A stretch of DNA of 64,000 nucleotides from Leptobacterium flavescens (GCF_010671605.1 NZ_JAABOO010000001.1:558001-622000), one strand, 5' to 3'. Counted from the stretch's first letter, positions 52,681-62,035 are shown. Notes: generated by a model from the sequence alone, not told the origin. Program-made: numbers and translations.

Positions 52681-53664
52681 ATGAAGCAAAACATAGCCAT
52701 CATAATGGGAGGATATTCAAGCGAATACGAGATTTCCCTGCAAAGCGGCAATGTAGTTTACAAACATTTAAACAAGGAAAAGTTTAATTGCTACCGCATT
52801 CATATTTTTAAAGATAAATGGGTCTATGTTGATGATGACAAGAACGAATTCCCGGTAAATAAGCACGATTTTTCGATTCAACCCGGAAATCAGAAAATAA
52901 AATTCGACTGTGTATTCAATGCCATTCACGGTACTCCGGGTGAAGACGGTTATATTCAGGCCTATTTTGAATTACTCGAAATACCTCAGACAAGTTGTGG
53001 CTTCTATCAGGCAGCTTTAACCTTTAACAAGCGGGATTTTTTATCGGTGGTCAAACCCTATGGTATTAAATCTGCCACTTCGTATTATCTGGATAAAGGA
53101 GACGTTATAGATGAGGATGCCATTATTAAAAAGGTAGGCCTTCCCTGTTTTGTTAAGGCCAACCGGGCCGGTAGCAGTTTCGGGATCTCCAAAGTGCATA
53201 ACAAAGAACAACTCATTCCAGCCATTCATCACTCCTTTACAGAAGATCATGAGGTGATCATAGAGTCATTTCTCGACGGAACGGAAGTGACCGTTGGGGT
53301 TATTAAATACAAAGGTGAAACCATAGCGCTCCCTATTACAGAGATCGTTTCCGATAACGACTTCTTTGATTATGAAGCCAAGTATTTAGGGAAATCACAG
53401 GAAATAACACCCGCCAGGATCCCGCAGGAATGGACAGAAAAAGTATCCGATATCGCCAAAAGAGTCTATGACCTTCTGAAAATGGAAGGTTTTAGCAGAA
53501 CCGAATTTATTTTTGTTGACGACGAACCTTATATTCTCGAGATGAATACGGTTCCCGGTCTGACAGACGCAAGCCTCATCCCCCAGCAGGCACAGGAAGC
53601 AGGCATTAGCCTGGAAGAGCTTTTTGAAAACGCCATTACGGAAGTTTTAAATAAAAAAAGCTAA
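52681..53664 (+). CDS. ddl: D-alanine--D-alanine ligase
   Basis: 327 residues, ATP-grasp ligase of peptidoglycan synthesis. MGGYSSEYEISLQSG at the N-terminus is the family's GGxSxE region, then FNAIHGTPGEDGYIQAYFELL, the ATP-grasp core CFVKANRAGSSFGISKV and the C-terminal EMNTVPGLTDASLIPQQAQEAGIS. The first motif has Tyr-Glu where Glu-His/Arg is usual, a normal variation in Bacteroidota. Divergent from the PASTA gene; coaD follows after 26 bp. Confidence 0.96.
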   Translation: MKQNIAIIMGGYSSEYEISLQSGNVVYKHLNKEKFNCYRIHIFKDKWVYVDDDKNEFPVNKHDFSIQPGNQKIKFDCVFNAIHGTPGEDGYIQAYFELLEIPQTSCGFYQAALTFNKRDFLSVVKPYGIKSATSYYLDKGDVIDEDAIIKKVGLPCFVKANRAGSSFGISKVHNKEQLIPAIHHSFTEDHEVIIESFLDGTEVTVGVIKYKGETIALPITEIVSDNDFFDYEAKYLGKSQEITPARIPQEWTEKVSDIAKRVYDLLKMEGFSRTEFIFVDDEPYILEMNTVPGLTDASLIPQQAQEAGISLEELFENAITEVLNKKS

Positions 53665-53690
53665 TTTTAACTGTATTCAATTATCAAGAA

Positions 53691-54146
53691 ATGAAGAGAG
53701 CTATTTTTCCGGGGTCCTTTGACCCCCTGACACTGGGGCATTTCGATATCATTAAACGCGGACTCCCACTTTTTGATGAAGTTGTAGTTGCCATCGGTGT
53801 TAACGCTACCAAAAAATATATGTTTTCCCTGGAGGAACGCAAACACTTTATTGAAGAAGCTTTTAAAGATGAGGACAAAGTAAAAGTGGTTACCTATGAA
53901 GGATTAACGGTCGATTTCTGCAAAGAGATCAATGCAGGTTTTATTCTGAGGGGACTCAGGAATCCTGCCGATTTCGAATTCGAAAAGGCGATTGCCCATA
54001 CCAACCGCAAACTTTCCAGGATAGAAACGGTCTTTTTACTCACTTCTGCAGATACTTCTTATATAAGTTCCAGTATTGTCAGGGATGTTATCAGAAATGG
54101 CGGTGATTACTCCGTTCTGGTGCCTCAAAGTGTAAGCGTAAAATAA
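53691..54146 (+). CDS. coaD: Phosphopantetheine adenylyltransferase
   Basis: 151 residues. Nucleotidyltransferase motif GSFDPLTLGHFDIIKR (T/HxGH), RGLRNPADFEFE, and SSSIVRDVIRNGGD (ISSS). Penultimate step of coenzyme A synthesis. The neighbour order ddl-coaD is one I recognise in flavobacteria. The next VOC gene is 9 bp away. Confidence 0.97.
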   Translation: MKRAIFPGSFDPLTLGHFDIIKRGLPLFDEVVVAIGVNATKKYMFSLEERKHFIEEAFKDEDKVKVVTYEGLTVDFCKEINAGFILRGLRNPADFEFEKAIAHTNRKLSRIETVFLLTSADTSYISSSIVRDVIRNGGDYSVLVPQSVSVK

Positions 54147-54155
54147 ACAGCTCTT

Positions 54156-54563
54156 ATGAACAGAAAGATAGGCGCCCTAAGTCTCGTAGTAGACGATTAC
54201 GATAAGGCTATTGCATATTATACGGAAAAGCTGGGTTTTAAACTGATGGAAGATATTCCCCTGGATGAAAAGAAACGGTGGGTACTCATCTCCCCTTCCG
54301 GAGATACCGGTACTACCGATCTGTTACTGGCCAGGGCAGCGGATGAAGAACAAAAAAAAGCCATAGGCAACCAAAGCGGAGGAAGGGTATTTCTTTTCCT
54401 TCATACTGATAACTTCCGGAGAGATTACGAAAACATGAAAGCCAAAGGAGTATCATTTCTGGAGGAACCCAGGCACGAAAGTTATGGTACTGTGGTTGTT
54501 TTTGAAGATCTTTATGGTAATAAATGGGATCTGATAGAGCATTCATTTTCGAAAAAAACATAA
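54156..54563 (+). CDS. VOC/glyoxalase-family protein
   Basis: 135 residues, one VOC unit pair: IGALSLVVDDYDKAIAYYTEKLGFKLMEDIPL, then LLARAADEEQKKAIGNQSGGRVFLFLHTDNFRRDY and GTVVVFEDLYGNKWDLIEH with the C-terminal Glu ligand. Substrate unknown. 9 bp after coaD, so probably co-transcribed. Confidence 0.88.
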   Translation: MNRKIGALSLVVDDYDKAIAYYTEKLGFKLMEDIPLDEKKRWVLISPSGDTGTTDLLLARAADEEQKKAIGNQSGGRVFLFLHTDNFRRDYENMKAKGVSFLEEPRHESYGTVVVFEDLYGNKWDLIEHSFSKKT

Positions 54564-54668
54564 GTTTTTTCAGGCAAACATACGTGTAAATACGTATTGT
54601 TATCGCCTTAATTATTCGAGATGTTTGTTATTTATTAACTTTACATACTAAAGTTCCAAATATTTCTT

Positions 54669-56078
54669 ATGAAAAACACGTGGTATAAAACAGAAGCTGC
54701 CAAATATGCTCTTTATGGTGCCATTTTCGGACTTGTCTTCCCAATCATAGCGATAACCATCGATTTGTTGAGAATGAATCTGAGCTTCAGTACTGAGAGT
54801 ATTGCCTTCGTTCATAAAAATTTCCCCATTCATTTTATCATTGATACTGCACCTTTTTTCCTTGGTCTCTTTGCGTTTCTCGGAGGCTTGGCCATGGATA
54901 AGGTAAAGGAGCAAAACGAGCTGATCGTCAGGAATTCCAAGTTTAAAGACGACTTCCTCGCCAATATGAGTCACGAGATCAGAACCCCAATGGCCGGGGT
55001 AATCGGAATTATAGATCTGCTTTCCAAGAGCAATAACATCAACAAAACAGAAAAAAACTATATCAATATTATCCAGAAGTCCTCTAACGACCTGATGAAG
55101 ATCCTTAACGAAATACTGGATCTTTCCAAACTGGAAGCCGGAAAGCTGGACATTAATCCCGCCGAAGTTAATTTCAGAGAACTGATCAATCATGTTCATG
55201 GCCTGTTCCTTGCAGTAAGCAAATCAAAGGACCTGAAACTGGTGATGGAAACCGCACCGGATATTCCTGAATATATAATTATGGACGGGCACAGGATCAA
55301 TCAGATACTGTCTAACCTCATCGGAAATGCGGTTAAGTTCTCGGATCAGGGTGCAATAACCATAAAATCTACCTTGTGGGAAAAATACGGAGATTGCATC
55401 AAAATAAAAGTAGAGGTCATCGATGAGGGAATGGGAATTGACGAAGAGGAGCAGAAATCTCTTTTCTCCCAATTCCAGCAATTGGATTGCCCCAGCGCCA
55501 AAGCGGTAAAAGGTACCGGTCTCGGGCTCTTTATCTGCAAGAAACTGGTTAATCTGATGGATGGCGAAATGGGAGTGATCAGTAAGGTGGATGAAGGAAG
55601 TAATTTCTGGTTTACCTTCCATGCTTCCATAAAGGGAGGTGTTGAGCAATGTATGGAAAACGGGGTTAGCGAACTTCAGGAAGGAGAAAAAATAGACCTG
55701 AATGTGTTACTGGCAGAAGACAATCAGATGATCAGCGCCGTAATAAAACATATGTTGTTGCGCTTCGGATGCAATGTACAGACAGCCGATAACGGAAAAA
55801 TAGCCATAGAGACCTTTAAACAAGGGAAATTCGACCTTATCCTGATGGACATTCATATGCCTGAAATGGATGGGATTGAAACCACTTCCTTTCTCAAGAA
55901 CAACTTCCCGGAAGTGCCTCCTATCATTGGTTTAAGTGCAAATGCTCTAAAGGGGCAGGCTGAGAAATACATGAGTCAGGGAATGGACGATTATCTCACC
56001 AAACCTTTAACCTCCAAAGCACTGGAGAGAAAAATATTAAAATGGTCTAAAGCTAAAAAAGAAAATATAGAAGAATAA
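54669..56078 (+). CDS. Hybrid histidine kinase-response regulator
   Basis: 469 residues. Two N-terminal TM helices (about 12-36 and 58-77) frame a short external loop, then HisKA with H102 in MSHEIRTPMAG, HATPase with N box (NLIGNAVKFSD) and G boxes (DEGMGID, GTGLGLFICKKL), then a receiver domain with D394 in LILMDIHMPEMDG and acidic pair LLAEDNQ. There is no periplasmic sensor domain of size, no PAS and no DNA-binding output, so signalling must pass to an external partner. No partner regulator is nearby. Orphan hybrid kinase; signal unknown. Confidence 0.92.
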   Translation: MKNTWYKTEAAKYALYGAIFGLVFPIIAITIDLLRMNLSFSTESIAFVHKNFPIHFIIDTAPFFLGLFAFLGGLAMDKVKEQNELIVRNSKFKDDFLANMSHEIRTPMAGVIGIIDLLSKSNNINKTEKNYINIIQKSSNDLMKILNEILDLSKLEAGKLDINPAEVNFRELINHVHGLFLAVSKSKDLKLVMETAPDIPEYIIMDGHRINQILSNLIGNAVKFSDQGAITIKSTLWEKYGDCIKIKVEVIDEGMGIDEEEQKSLFSQFQQLDCPSAKAVKGTGLGLFICKKLVNLMDGEMGVISKVDEGSNFWFTFHASIKGGVEQCMENGVSELQEGEKIDLNVLLAEDNQMISAVIKHMLLRFGCNVQTADNGKIAIETFKQGKFDLILMDIHMPEMDGIETTSFLKNNFPEVPPIIGLSANALKGQAEKYMSQGMDDYLTKPLTSKALERKILKWSKAKKENIEE

Positions 56079-56101
56079 CTACTTTAAACTTTTACCCGGT
56101 T

Positions 56102-57694
56102 TTACTTCATAATCCTCGCCATCACATGGTATCGGGGATCATCTACATCTTCTTCGATCACGTTTGCAAGTTTAGGTGATGCCTTTACCATTAGATTTTT
56201 GCAATCTTCACTCAGGTGTTTTAGGGTTACTTTTTTCCCTGCAGTCTCATATTTCTCCACCAGAACGAATAAAGCTTCCAGGGCCGAGTGATCGGAAATT
56301 CTCGACTCTATAAAATCGATCTCCACATTTTCAGGATCATTGGCTACATCAAACTTATTGTTAAAGGCCTGGATGCTTCCAAAAAACAGAGGCCCCCATA
56401 TTTCATATACTTTGGTACCGTCTTCTTTGATCGTCTTTCGGGCCCTGATACGTTTGGCATTTTCCCATGAGAACACAAGGGCTGAGATGATCACTCCGGC
56501 AATTACCGCAATGGCCAGGTCAAAGATCACTGTAAGCGAGGAAACTGCTATAAGAACAATAGCATCACTTAGCGGGATCTTATTCAGGATACGGAAGCTA
56601 CTCCAGGCAAAAGTACCTATAACCACCATAAACATTACTCCCACGAGCGCAGCAATGGGCACCTGTTCTATCAATCCGCTGGCAAAAAGGATAAACAATA
56701 AAAGAGTTATTGCCGCAACAATACCCGATAAACGCGTACGCCCGCCGGATTTTATATTGATGATACTCTGTCCTATCATGGCGCATCCTCCCATTCCTCC
56801 GAATAGTCCTGTAATGATATTGGCTCCTCCCTGGGCCATACACTCCCTGTTACTACTTCCACGGGTTTCTGTGAGTTCATCGATCAGGTTGAGGGTCATC
56901 AGGGATTCTATCAGTCCGATAGCCGCCAGAATAAGCGCATAAGGGCCTATGAATTTTAAAGTTTCAAGATTAAGCGGGATGGCAGAAAACAGTTCGGTTT
57001 GGAACTGAGGCAGGCCACCTTTCAGGCCTTCTCCCCCGCCATCACGTATAAAAGATCCTACGGTAGCCACTTCCAGGTTTCCGAGGATGACAATGGCAGA
57101 AACAACAAGAATAGCGATAAGGGCTTCCGGTAATTTTTTAGTTATTCGCGGTAGCCCCCACATGATTAGCATGGTCAGGGCCACAAGGCCTATCATCATC
57201 CAAAGGTCAGCTCCTCCCATCCAGGTCCTTTCTCCGTTGATCGTTTCTTTAAACATTCCGAGCTGCGACAGAAATATAACAATAGCCAATCCGTTTACAA
57301 ATCCCATCATTACCGGATGCGGGATCAGACGTACAAATTTCCCCAGTTTAAGTACACCGGCAAGCATCTGAATGATCCCCATTAAAATTACCGTAGCGAA
57401 CAGATAATAAAGTCCGAGGTTCTCCCCTTCAGCTCCGAGGGCATTACCTTCCCGTACCAGATCTACCATTACTACCGCCAAAGCTCCTGTAGCTCCGCTT
57501 ATCATTCCGGGGCGTCCACCAAAAACAGCGGTAATAAGGCCTATCATAAAAGCAGCGTACAAACCTACCAAAGGATCTACTCCCGCAACAAAGGCAAAAG
57601 CCACAGCCTCAGGCACAAGGGCCAGTGCAACTGTGAGTCCGCTTAAAATATCATTTTTGGCATTTGCCGCTCTCTTCCTGATAAATTCTGTCAT
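56102..57694 (-). CDS. SulP-family anion transporter
   Basis: 530 residues. About 11-12 transmembrane segments with the family sequence LSGLTVALALVPEAVAFAFVAGVDPLVGLYAAF and GRPGMISGATGALAVVM near the N-terminus, then the C-terminal STAS domain (about 420-520, FGSIQAFNNKFDVANDPENVEIDF). Related proteins move sulfate, bicarbonate or dicarboxylates; the substrate is not readable here. A clean promoter (TTG-N19-TACTTTTG) precedes it. No carbonic anhydrase is adjacent. Confidence 0.9.
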   Translation of the reverse strand: MTEFIRKRAANAKNDILSGLTVALALVPEAVAFAFVAGVDPLVGLYAAFMIGLITAVFGGRPGMISGATGALAVVMVDLVREGNALGAEGENLGLYYLFATVILMGIIQMLAGVLKLGKFVRLIPHPVMMGFVNGLAIVIFLSQLGMFKETINGERTWMGGADLWMMIGLVALTMLIMWGLPRITKKLPEALIAILVVSAIVILGNLEVATVGSFIRDGGGEGLKGGLPQFQTELFSAIPLNLETLKFIGPYALILAAIGLIESLMTLNLIDELTETRGSSNRECMAQGGANIITGLFGGMGGCAMIGQSIINIKSGGRTRLSGIVAAITLLLFILFASGLIEQVPIAALVGVMFMVVIGTFAWSSFRILNKIPLSDAIVLIAVSSLTVIFDLAIAVIAGVIISALVFSWENAKRIRARKTIKEDGTKVYEIWGPLFFGSIQAFNNKFDVANDPENVEIDFIESRISDHSALEALFVLVEKYETAGKKVTLKHLSEDCKNLMVKASPKLANVIEEDVDDPRYHVMARIMK

Positions 57695-57722
57695 AAAAAT
57701 GGCCTTTTCTGTTAAAAGCTTG

Positions 57723-57752
57723 CAAAAGTAGATGATTTATTTGATTAGACAA
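57723..57752 (-). promoter_or_regulatory. Promoter of the SulP transporter gene
   Basis: Minus-strand TTG (57750-57752), 19-nt spacer, TACTTTTG (57723-57730). Both boxes match the Bacteroidota consensus; transcript start expected near 57716, giving a leader of about 20 nt before the ATG at 57694. Confidence 0.75.
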
Positions 57753-57774
57753 GAAATTAAAGTTTTCAAATAGT

Positions 57775-57782
57775 TATTTTTG
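57775..57782 (+). promoter_or_regulatory. -7 box of the M14 peptidase gene
   Basis: TATTTTTG, a TAnnTTTG match 31 bp upstream of the M14 start codon. No TTG is seen at the expected distance. Confidence 0.5.
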
Positions 57783-57812
57783 GTTCGCTATTGCAATTAA
57801 AATGAGTCTAAT

Positions 57813-59567
57813 ATGAAACGATTTCTACTTCTTGTAATTCTTATTTCCGCCTGTAAAAGCCCCACCTATGAGGAAAAAGGCAGTTTCACAACTTTATTCG
57901 AAACCAGTGGAGGTACACAAACACCTACTTACGAGGAAGTGATCGATTTCTATATTGAACTCGCCAGGGAATTCCCGGAGATCAATATTCAGACCATGGG
58001 AGAGACCGATAGCGGCTACCCTCTTCATATTGTGAGTTTTAACGATGACGGAGAATTTAATTTTTCAAAAATAAGGGAACGAAAGGCCGTTATGCTTATC
58101 AATAACGGGATACATCCCGGAGAAAGTGACGGAATAGATGCAACAATGATGTTGTTCCGCGATCTGGCTACGGGTCAGATAGAAATACCAAAGCGTACGG
58201 TTCTTGTAGCTATTCCCCTTTACAATATTGGCGGATCATTGAACAGGAATTCCACCAGCAGGACAAATCAGAACGGGCCGGAAGAATACGGTTTCAGGGG
58301 GAACTCCAGGAATTATGACCTGAACCGCGATTTTATTAAAGCCGATACCAAAAACGCAAGGGCATTTGCAGAGATCTTTCATCTGGTACAACCCGATGTT
58401 TTTATCGACAATCACGTGAGTAACGGAGCAGATTATCAATATACACTTACGCACCTCTTTACCCAGCATAACAAATTAGGCGGGGAATTAGGAAATTATC
58501 TCCATACGGTGGTCATGCCGTCTCTCGAACAATCTTTAGAAGAAAAGGAATGGGATGTTACTCCTTATGTGAACGTTTTTAACCGTACTCCCGAAAGCGG
58601 GTTTTCTCAGTTTATGGATTATCCGAGGTATTCTACCGGATATACCACCTTGTGGAACACACTGGGAATGATGGTAGAAACTCATATGCTGAAACCCTAT
58701 AAACAAAGAGTTGAAGGTACCTATGAGCTTATGCGAAGCATGATAGACATTACAGAAAAGGAAAGAGATACTATAAAAATGCTACGCGAAAAAGCTTTTG
58801 AGGCTTACAGGCAAAAAGATATGTATACCCTGGATTGGGCAATCGATACTACCAAAGCAAGCACTCTTAACTTTAAAGGTTATGAAGGCGAACAGATTGT
58901 CAGCGAGGTAACCGGTGCTAACAGGCTCAAGTATAACAGGGAGCGACCGTTTACAAAAGAAGTGACTTACAGGAATTATTTCAGCCCGAGGAGTGAAGTA
59001 AGTATTCCCGAGGCATACATTATTCCGCAGGGATGGTGGAATGTTATTTCCCGCTTACGGGAAAACAAAGTTGAAATGAGGGAGATTGGCCAGGATACGG
59101 TTATAACTGCCGAAAGCTACAGGATCGAGTCATACGGGACACGAAATTCGGCTTATGAAGGACATTATCAGCATTTCAACACCAAAGTAAGTTCTTCTGT
59201 GGCCGATGTAAAATTCAGAAAAGGCGATTTTATCGTTCCAACAGATCAGCCTGCATTGAGATATATTATCGAAACCCTGGAGCCTGCAGCTCCCGATTCC
59301 TTTTTTAACTGGAACTATTTTGACACGGTTCTGCAGCAGAAAGAAGGTTTTTCACCTTATGTTTTTGAAGATATCGCCAAAGAACTTCTGGCTAAGAATG
59401 AAGATCTGAGAACAGAATTTCAATCCAAACTTGAAGAAGACGAAGCTTTTGCAGGGAATTGGTATGCGCAGTTAGACTGGATCCACAAACATTCAGATCA
59501 CTACGAGAAAGCGCATTTGAGGTATCCTGTTTTCAGGTTTGGAGGACCGGATCCTGGTAACGATTGA
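57813..59567 (+). CDS. M14-family zinc carboxypeptidase, lipoprotein
   Basis: 584 residues. Lipoprotein signal (ISACKS, Cys near residue 14). The M14 zinc motif is H101-P-G-E104 in INNGIHPGESDGID, with the third ligand His expected in DVFIDNHVSNGADYQY near 200, and a catalytic Glu candidate in GMMVETHML near 290. A C-terminal domain of about 250 residues follows with no known name to me. It likely trims peptides in the periplasm or on the surface. Its end overlaps the NUDIX gene by 35 bp in convergent orientation. Confidence 0.88.
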   Translation: MKRFLLLVILISACKSPTYEEKGSFTTLFETSGGTQTPTYEEVIDFYIELAREFPEINIQTMGETDSGYPLHIVSFNDDGEFNFSKIRERKAVMLINNGIHPGESDGIDATMMLFRDLATGQIEIPKRTVLVAIPLYNIGGSLNRNSTSRTNQNGPEEYGFRGNSRNYDLNRDFIKADTKNARAFAEIFHLVQPDVFIDNHVSNGADYQYTLTHLFTQHNKLGGELGNYLHTVVMPSLEQSLEEKEWDVTPYVNVFNRTPESGFSQFMDYPRYSTGYTTLWNTLGMMVETHMLKPYKQRVEGTYELMRSMIDITEKERDTIKMLREKAFEAYRQKDMYTLDWAIDTTKASTLNFKGYEGEQIVSEVTGANRLKYNRERPFTKEVTYRNYFSPRSEVSIPEAYIIPQGWWNVISRLRENKVEMREIGQDTVITAESYRIESYGTRNSAYEGHYQHFNTKVSSSVADVKFRKGDFIVPTDQPALRYIIETLEPAAPDSFFNWNYFDTVLQQKEGFSPYVFEDIAKELLAKNEDLRTEFQSKLEEDEAFAGNWYAQLDWIHKHSDHYEKAHLRYPVFRFGGPDPGND

Positions 59568-60144
59568 TCACCACTTTAATATTCTGATAGGAATTTTTCA
59601 GTGCCTCTTTTATCTGCCCTGGCTTTTTCCATTCTACGAGCTCTATCCCTTCATCGCATTGAGGTGTTAGTTTCCCGTCATAGGAAGTATGCATCAGATA
59701 CCAGTATGTTTCTTTTAATTTATAGGTTCCGTTTCTCCTGAAGAGATGATAGGTCTTAGCCAGGAATTTTTCCAGGCTTAGTCCGTTTACTCCTGTTTCT
59801 TCTTCCACCTCTCTAACGGCTGCTTCTTCCAGGCTTTCTCCTTTATCGAGTTTCCCCTTGGGTAAATCCCATTTCCCGTTTCTGAAAATAAAAAGAAGCT
59901 TCTCCTTCGGGTTTATGACCAGTCCTCCGGCAGCCACAACCAATGGCAATTTCTTCTTTAGTAATGGCAAAAGTTCCTTTTCGTTCTTATGATAAAGATG
60001 AGCCGACTTTATCTCTCCATCCTGGAGCTGACGAATAACTTCCTCAATATTAACAGATTCCAGTAAAAACAGCTTATTATCCTCTTCTTTTGTAATCTGA
60101 TTTGTTAAGATGATGAGATGTTCATTAATAAAAACTTCATACAT
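59533..60144 (-). CDS. NUDIX hydrolase
   Basis: 203 residues from ATG 60144 (MYEVFINEHLIILTNQ); an ATG at 60153 would overlap the pyrE start and the longest frame begins at TTG. Nudix box GKLDKGESLEEAAVREVEEETG (family form GX5EX7REUXEEXGU) lies near 125. The preceding WDLPKG is typical. The N-terminal 65 residues are an extra domain seen in flavobacterial members. Acts on a nucleoside diphosphate derivative, identity unknown. Its 3' end overlaps the M14 peptidase gene and its 5' end is 7 bp from pyrE. Confidence 0.9.
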   Translation of the reverse strand: MYEVFINEHLIILTNQITKEEDNKLFLLESVNIEEVIRQLQDGEIKSAHLYHKNEKELLPLLKKKLPLVVAAGGLVINPKEKLLFIFRNGKWDLPKGKLDKGESLEEAAVREVEEETGVNGLSLEKFLAKTYHLFRRNGTYKLKETYWYLMHTSYDGKLTPQCDEGIELVEWKKPGQIKEALKNSYQNIKVVINRYQDPVLQT

Positions 60145-60147
60145 TTG
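60140..60147 (+). promoter_or_regulatory. -7 box of pyrE, giving an almost leaderless transcript
   Basis: TACATTTG (60140-60147) is an exact TAnnTTTG match and ends 4 bp before the pyrE ATG (60152). A start point 5-7 nt downstream would fall at or within the start codon, so pyrE may have no 5' leader. The box lies over the NUDIX start codon (60142-60144, opposite strand). Confidence 0.6.
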
Positions 60148-60151
60148 CACC

Positions 60152-60793
60152 ATGGTTTTAGATAAAGATACCGCCAAAAAAACGGCCGAACTACTCTTGC
60201 AAATTAATGCAATAAAGTTGAATCCGAAAAATCCTTTTTCCTGGGCATCGGGATGGAAATCTCCGATTTACTGCGATAACAGAATTACTTTATCCTTCCC
60301 TCCTATTCGAAATTTCCTTAGAGAGAACATGGCAAAACAGATCGAATCCGAATACGGGAGACCCGATGTAATTGCCGGTGTTGCAACCGGAGCGATCGGG
60401 ATCGGAATGCTGGTGGCAGAATCTATGGGGCTTCCCTTTGTTTATGTAAGACCGGAACCTAAAAAGCACGGAAGGGGAAACCAGATTGAAGGCTTCCTTG
60501 ATAACGGGCAGAATGTGGTGGTGGTAGAAGATCTGATCAGTACGGGAAAAAGCAGCCTGAATGCCGTGAAGGCCCTGAAAGAAGCAGGAGCCAATGTTAA
60601 GGGTATGATAGCTATTTTCTCTTACGGCTTCAACATTGCCAGTGAGAATTTCGAAAAAGAACAAGTTAAACTGAACACCCTGAGCAACTACAATTTCCTT
60701 CTGGAACAAGCCAATGAAACTCATTATATTAATGAGACAGAACTGGAAACCCTCAAAGAATGGAGGGAAAATCCCGCAGAGTGGTGTGTCTAA
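60152..60793 (+). CDS. pyrE: Orotate phosphoribosyltransferase
   Basis: 213 residues from ATG 60152 (MVLDKDTAKKTAELLLQINA). Upstream codons in the same frame lie over the NUDIX gene and were rejected. Signatures: FSWASGWKSPIYCDNR near 30-45, VYVRPEPKKHGRGNQIEG, and the PRPP loop VVVVEDLISTGKSSL. It converts orotate to OMP in pyrimidine synthesis. The SRPBCC gene follows after 16 bp. Confidence 0.96.
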   Translation: MVLDKDTAKKTAELLLQINAIKLNPKNPFSWASGWKSPIYCDNRITLSFPPIRNFLRENMAKQIESEYGRPDVIAGVATGAIGIGMLVAESMGLPFVYVRPEPKKHGRGNQIEGFLDNGQNVVVVEDLISTGKSSLNAVKALKEAGANVKGMIAIFSYGFNIASENFEKEQVKLNTLSNYNFLLEQANETHYINETELETLKEWRENPAEWCV

Positions 60794-60809
60794 CAACAGT
60801 TTTTAACCA

Positions 60810-61202
60810 ATGAATATAACAAGTCCAAAAACAACCGTAAATAAATCGGCTCAGGAATTATTTGACCTCCTGACAGATGTAAAGAACTTTGAACGCCTGA
60901 TGCCAGACAGTATCAGCAAGTTTGAAGTCCTTGAAGAGGGGAAATTTATTTTTGCTCTTAAAGGAATGCCCGAAATTACCCTTCAGCTCAAGGAAATGCA
61001 GGCACCAAATAAAATAGTTCTGGGAGCTGCCGGTGATAAATTACCTTTCACGCTTACAGCAGATATTAATGAGATTGCAGAAAACAAAAGTGAAGCACAA
61101 CTCACGTTTGAAGGCGATTTCAATCCGATGATGGCCATGATGATCAAAGGCCCTATTACCAGTTTTATCGGTACGCTTAGCGAAAAAATGGGGCAACTCT
61201 AA
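60810..61202 (+). CDS. SRPBCC-family protein (polyketide cyclase/START-like)
   Basis: 130 residues. The N-terminus NITSPKTTVNKSAQELFDLLTDVKNFERLMPDSISKFEV follows the helix-grip START-like pattern, with a long C-terminal helix (MMAMMIKGPITSFIGTLSEKMG). Probably binds a hydrophobic ligand. No catalytic assignment possible. It is in a pyrE transcript and convergent with birA (7 bp between stops), an order common in flavobacteria. Confidence 0.85.
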   Translation: MNITSPKTTVNKSAQELFDLLTDVKNFERLMPDSISKFEVLEEGKFIFALKGMPEITLQLKEMQAPNKIVLGAAGDKLPFTLTADINEIAENKSEAQLTFEGDFNPMMAMMIKGPITSFIGTLSEKMGQL

Positions 61203-61209
61203 AACAATT

Positions 61210-61941
61210 TTAGTGAAGCAGGGATACCTCTTTGAGGTCGAATTCCTTTTCAATTTCATCTTCCAGTAAAACCCTGAGTTTTCCGGAAGTACTGACCCCT
61301 TTGATAAAACCCATAAAGATATTTTCATCTTTCCCTTTAAAGGTAGAAGGCTTGTCCTTTCTGAAAAGCTGGGACTCATATTCGTTTAACAGCGCTTTAA
61401 AGTCCCTTTTGTTGATCACGGTTTCATATTTCTTTAAATAATACACGATCTGATGAACGATCTCTTCGTGGTTGTAATAGTTTCCGGTAATTAATTTCAT
61501 GGAAGAAGCGTTCGGAAGTCCCTCAAAAGAACTTTGGTTCACATTGAGCCCGATTCCTATTACACTGGCATAAAGTTGGTTGCCTTTGATGATATTTTCT
61601 ATTAAAATTCCGCAAATCTTATAGTTTGCTGACAAAATGTCGTTTGGCCATTTAACCTTTAAATCGGGAATTCCCATAGACTTTAATGCCTTTAAAATAG
61701 CCAGTGAAATAACAATACTGATATAGAATTGCTCATCCTTCTTAACATGGGAAACTCTCGTATATATACTGAAAGTAAGGTTCTTACCCGCTTCGGAGCT
61801 CCAAACCGTACCCATTTGCCCCCTGCCCGAAGTCTGATTCCGGGCTATCACAATGGTATAATCTTCAAGCGTGCTTTCCACACTTAATTTCTTTAGAAAT
61901 GTATTTGTGGAATCAATGGCATCAAGTTTGATTATATTCAT
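61210..61941 (-). CDS. birA: Biotin--[acetyl-CoA-carboxylase] ligase
   Basis: 243 residues from ATG 61941 (MNIIKLDAIDSTNTFLKKLSVE); the 36-residue upstream extension starts at TTG and was rejected. Catalytic core: biotin motif QTSGRGQMGTVWSSEAGKN, VKWPNDILSANYKICGILIE, and IGIGLNVNQ. It lacks the N-terminal winged helix, so it is a monofunctional ligase and not a bio operon repressor. It is divergent from rsfS (94 bp between start codons). Confidence 0.93.
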   Translation of the reverse strand: MNIIKLDAIDSTNTFLKKLSVESTLEDYTIVIARNQTSGRGQMGTVWSSEAGKNLTFSIYTRVSHVKKDEQFYISIVISLAILKALKSMGIPDLKVKWPNDILSANYKICGILIENIIKGNQLYASVIGIGLNVNQSSFEGLPNASSMKLITGNYYNHEEIVHQIVYYLKKYETVINKRDFKALLNEYESQLFRKDKPSTFKGKDENIFMGFIKGVSTSGKLRVLLEDEIEKEFDLKEVSLLH

Positions 61942-62008
61942 ATTGTAATAGTTAAATCTATTATGTAATCTTATGTTAAATTGAATAGTTAAAGAAGTAA
62001 AAAAATAA

Positions 62009-62016
62009 TAACTTTG
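62009..62016 (+). promoter_or_regulatory. -7 box of the rsfS-ftsH operon
   Basis: TAACTTTG, an exact TAnnTTTG match 19 bp before the rsfS ATG. A TTG at 61981-61983 is 25 nt upstream, slightly beyond the usual spacing. Confidence 0.6.
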
Positions 62017-62035
62017 CGTAAAATAAAAAAAATTA

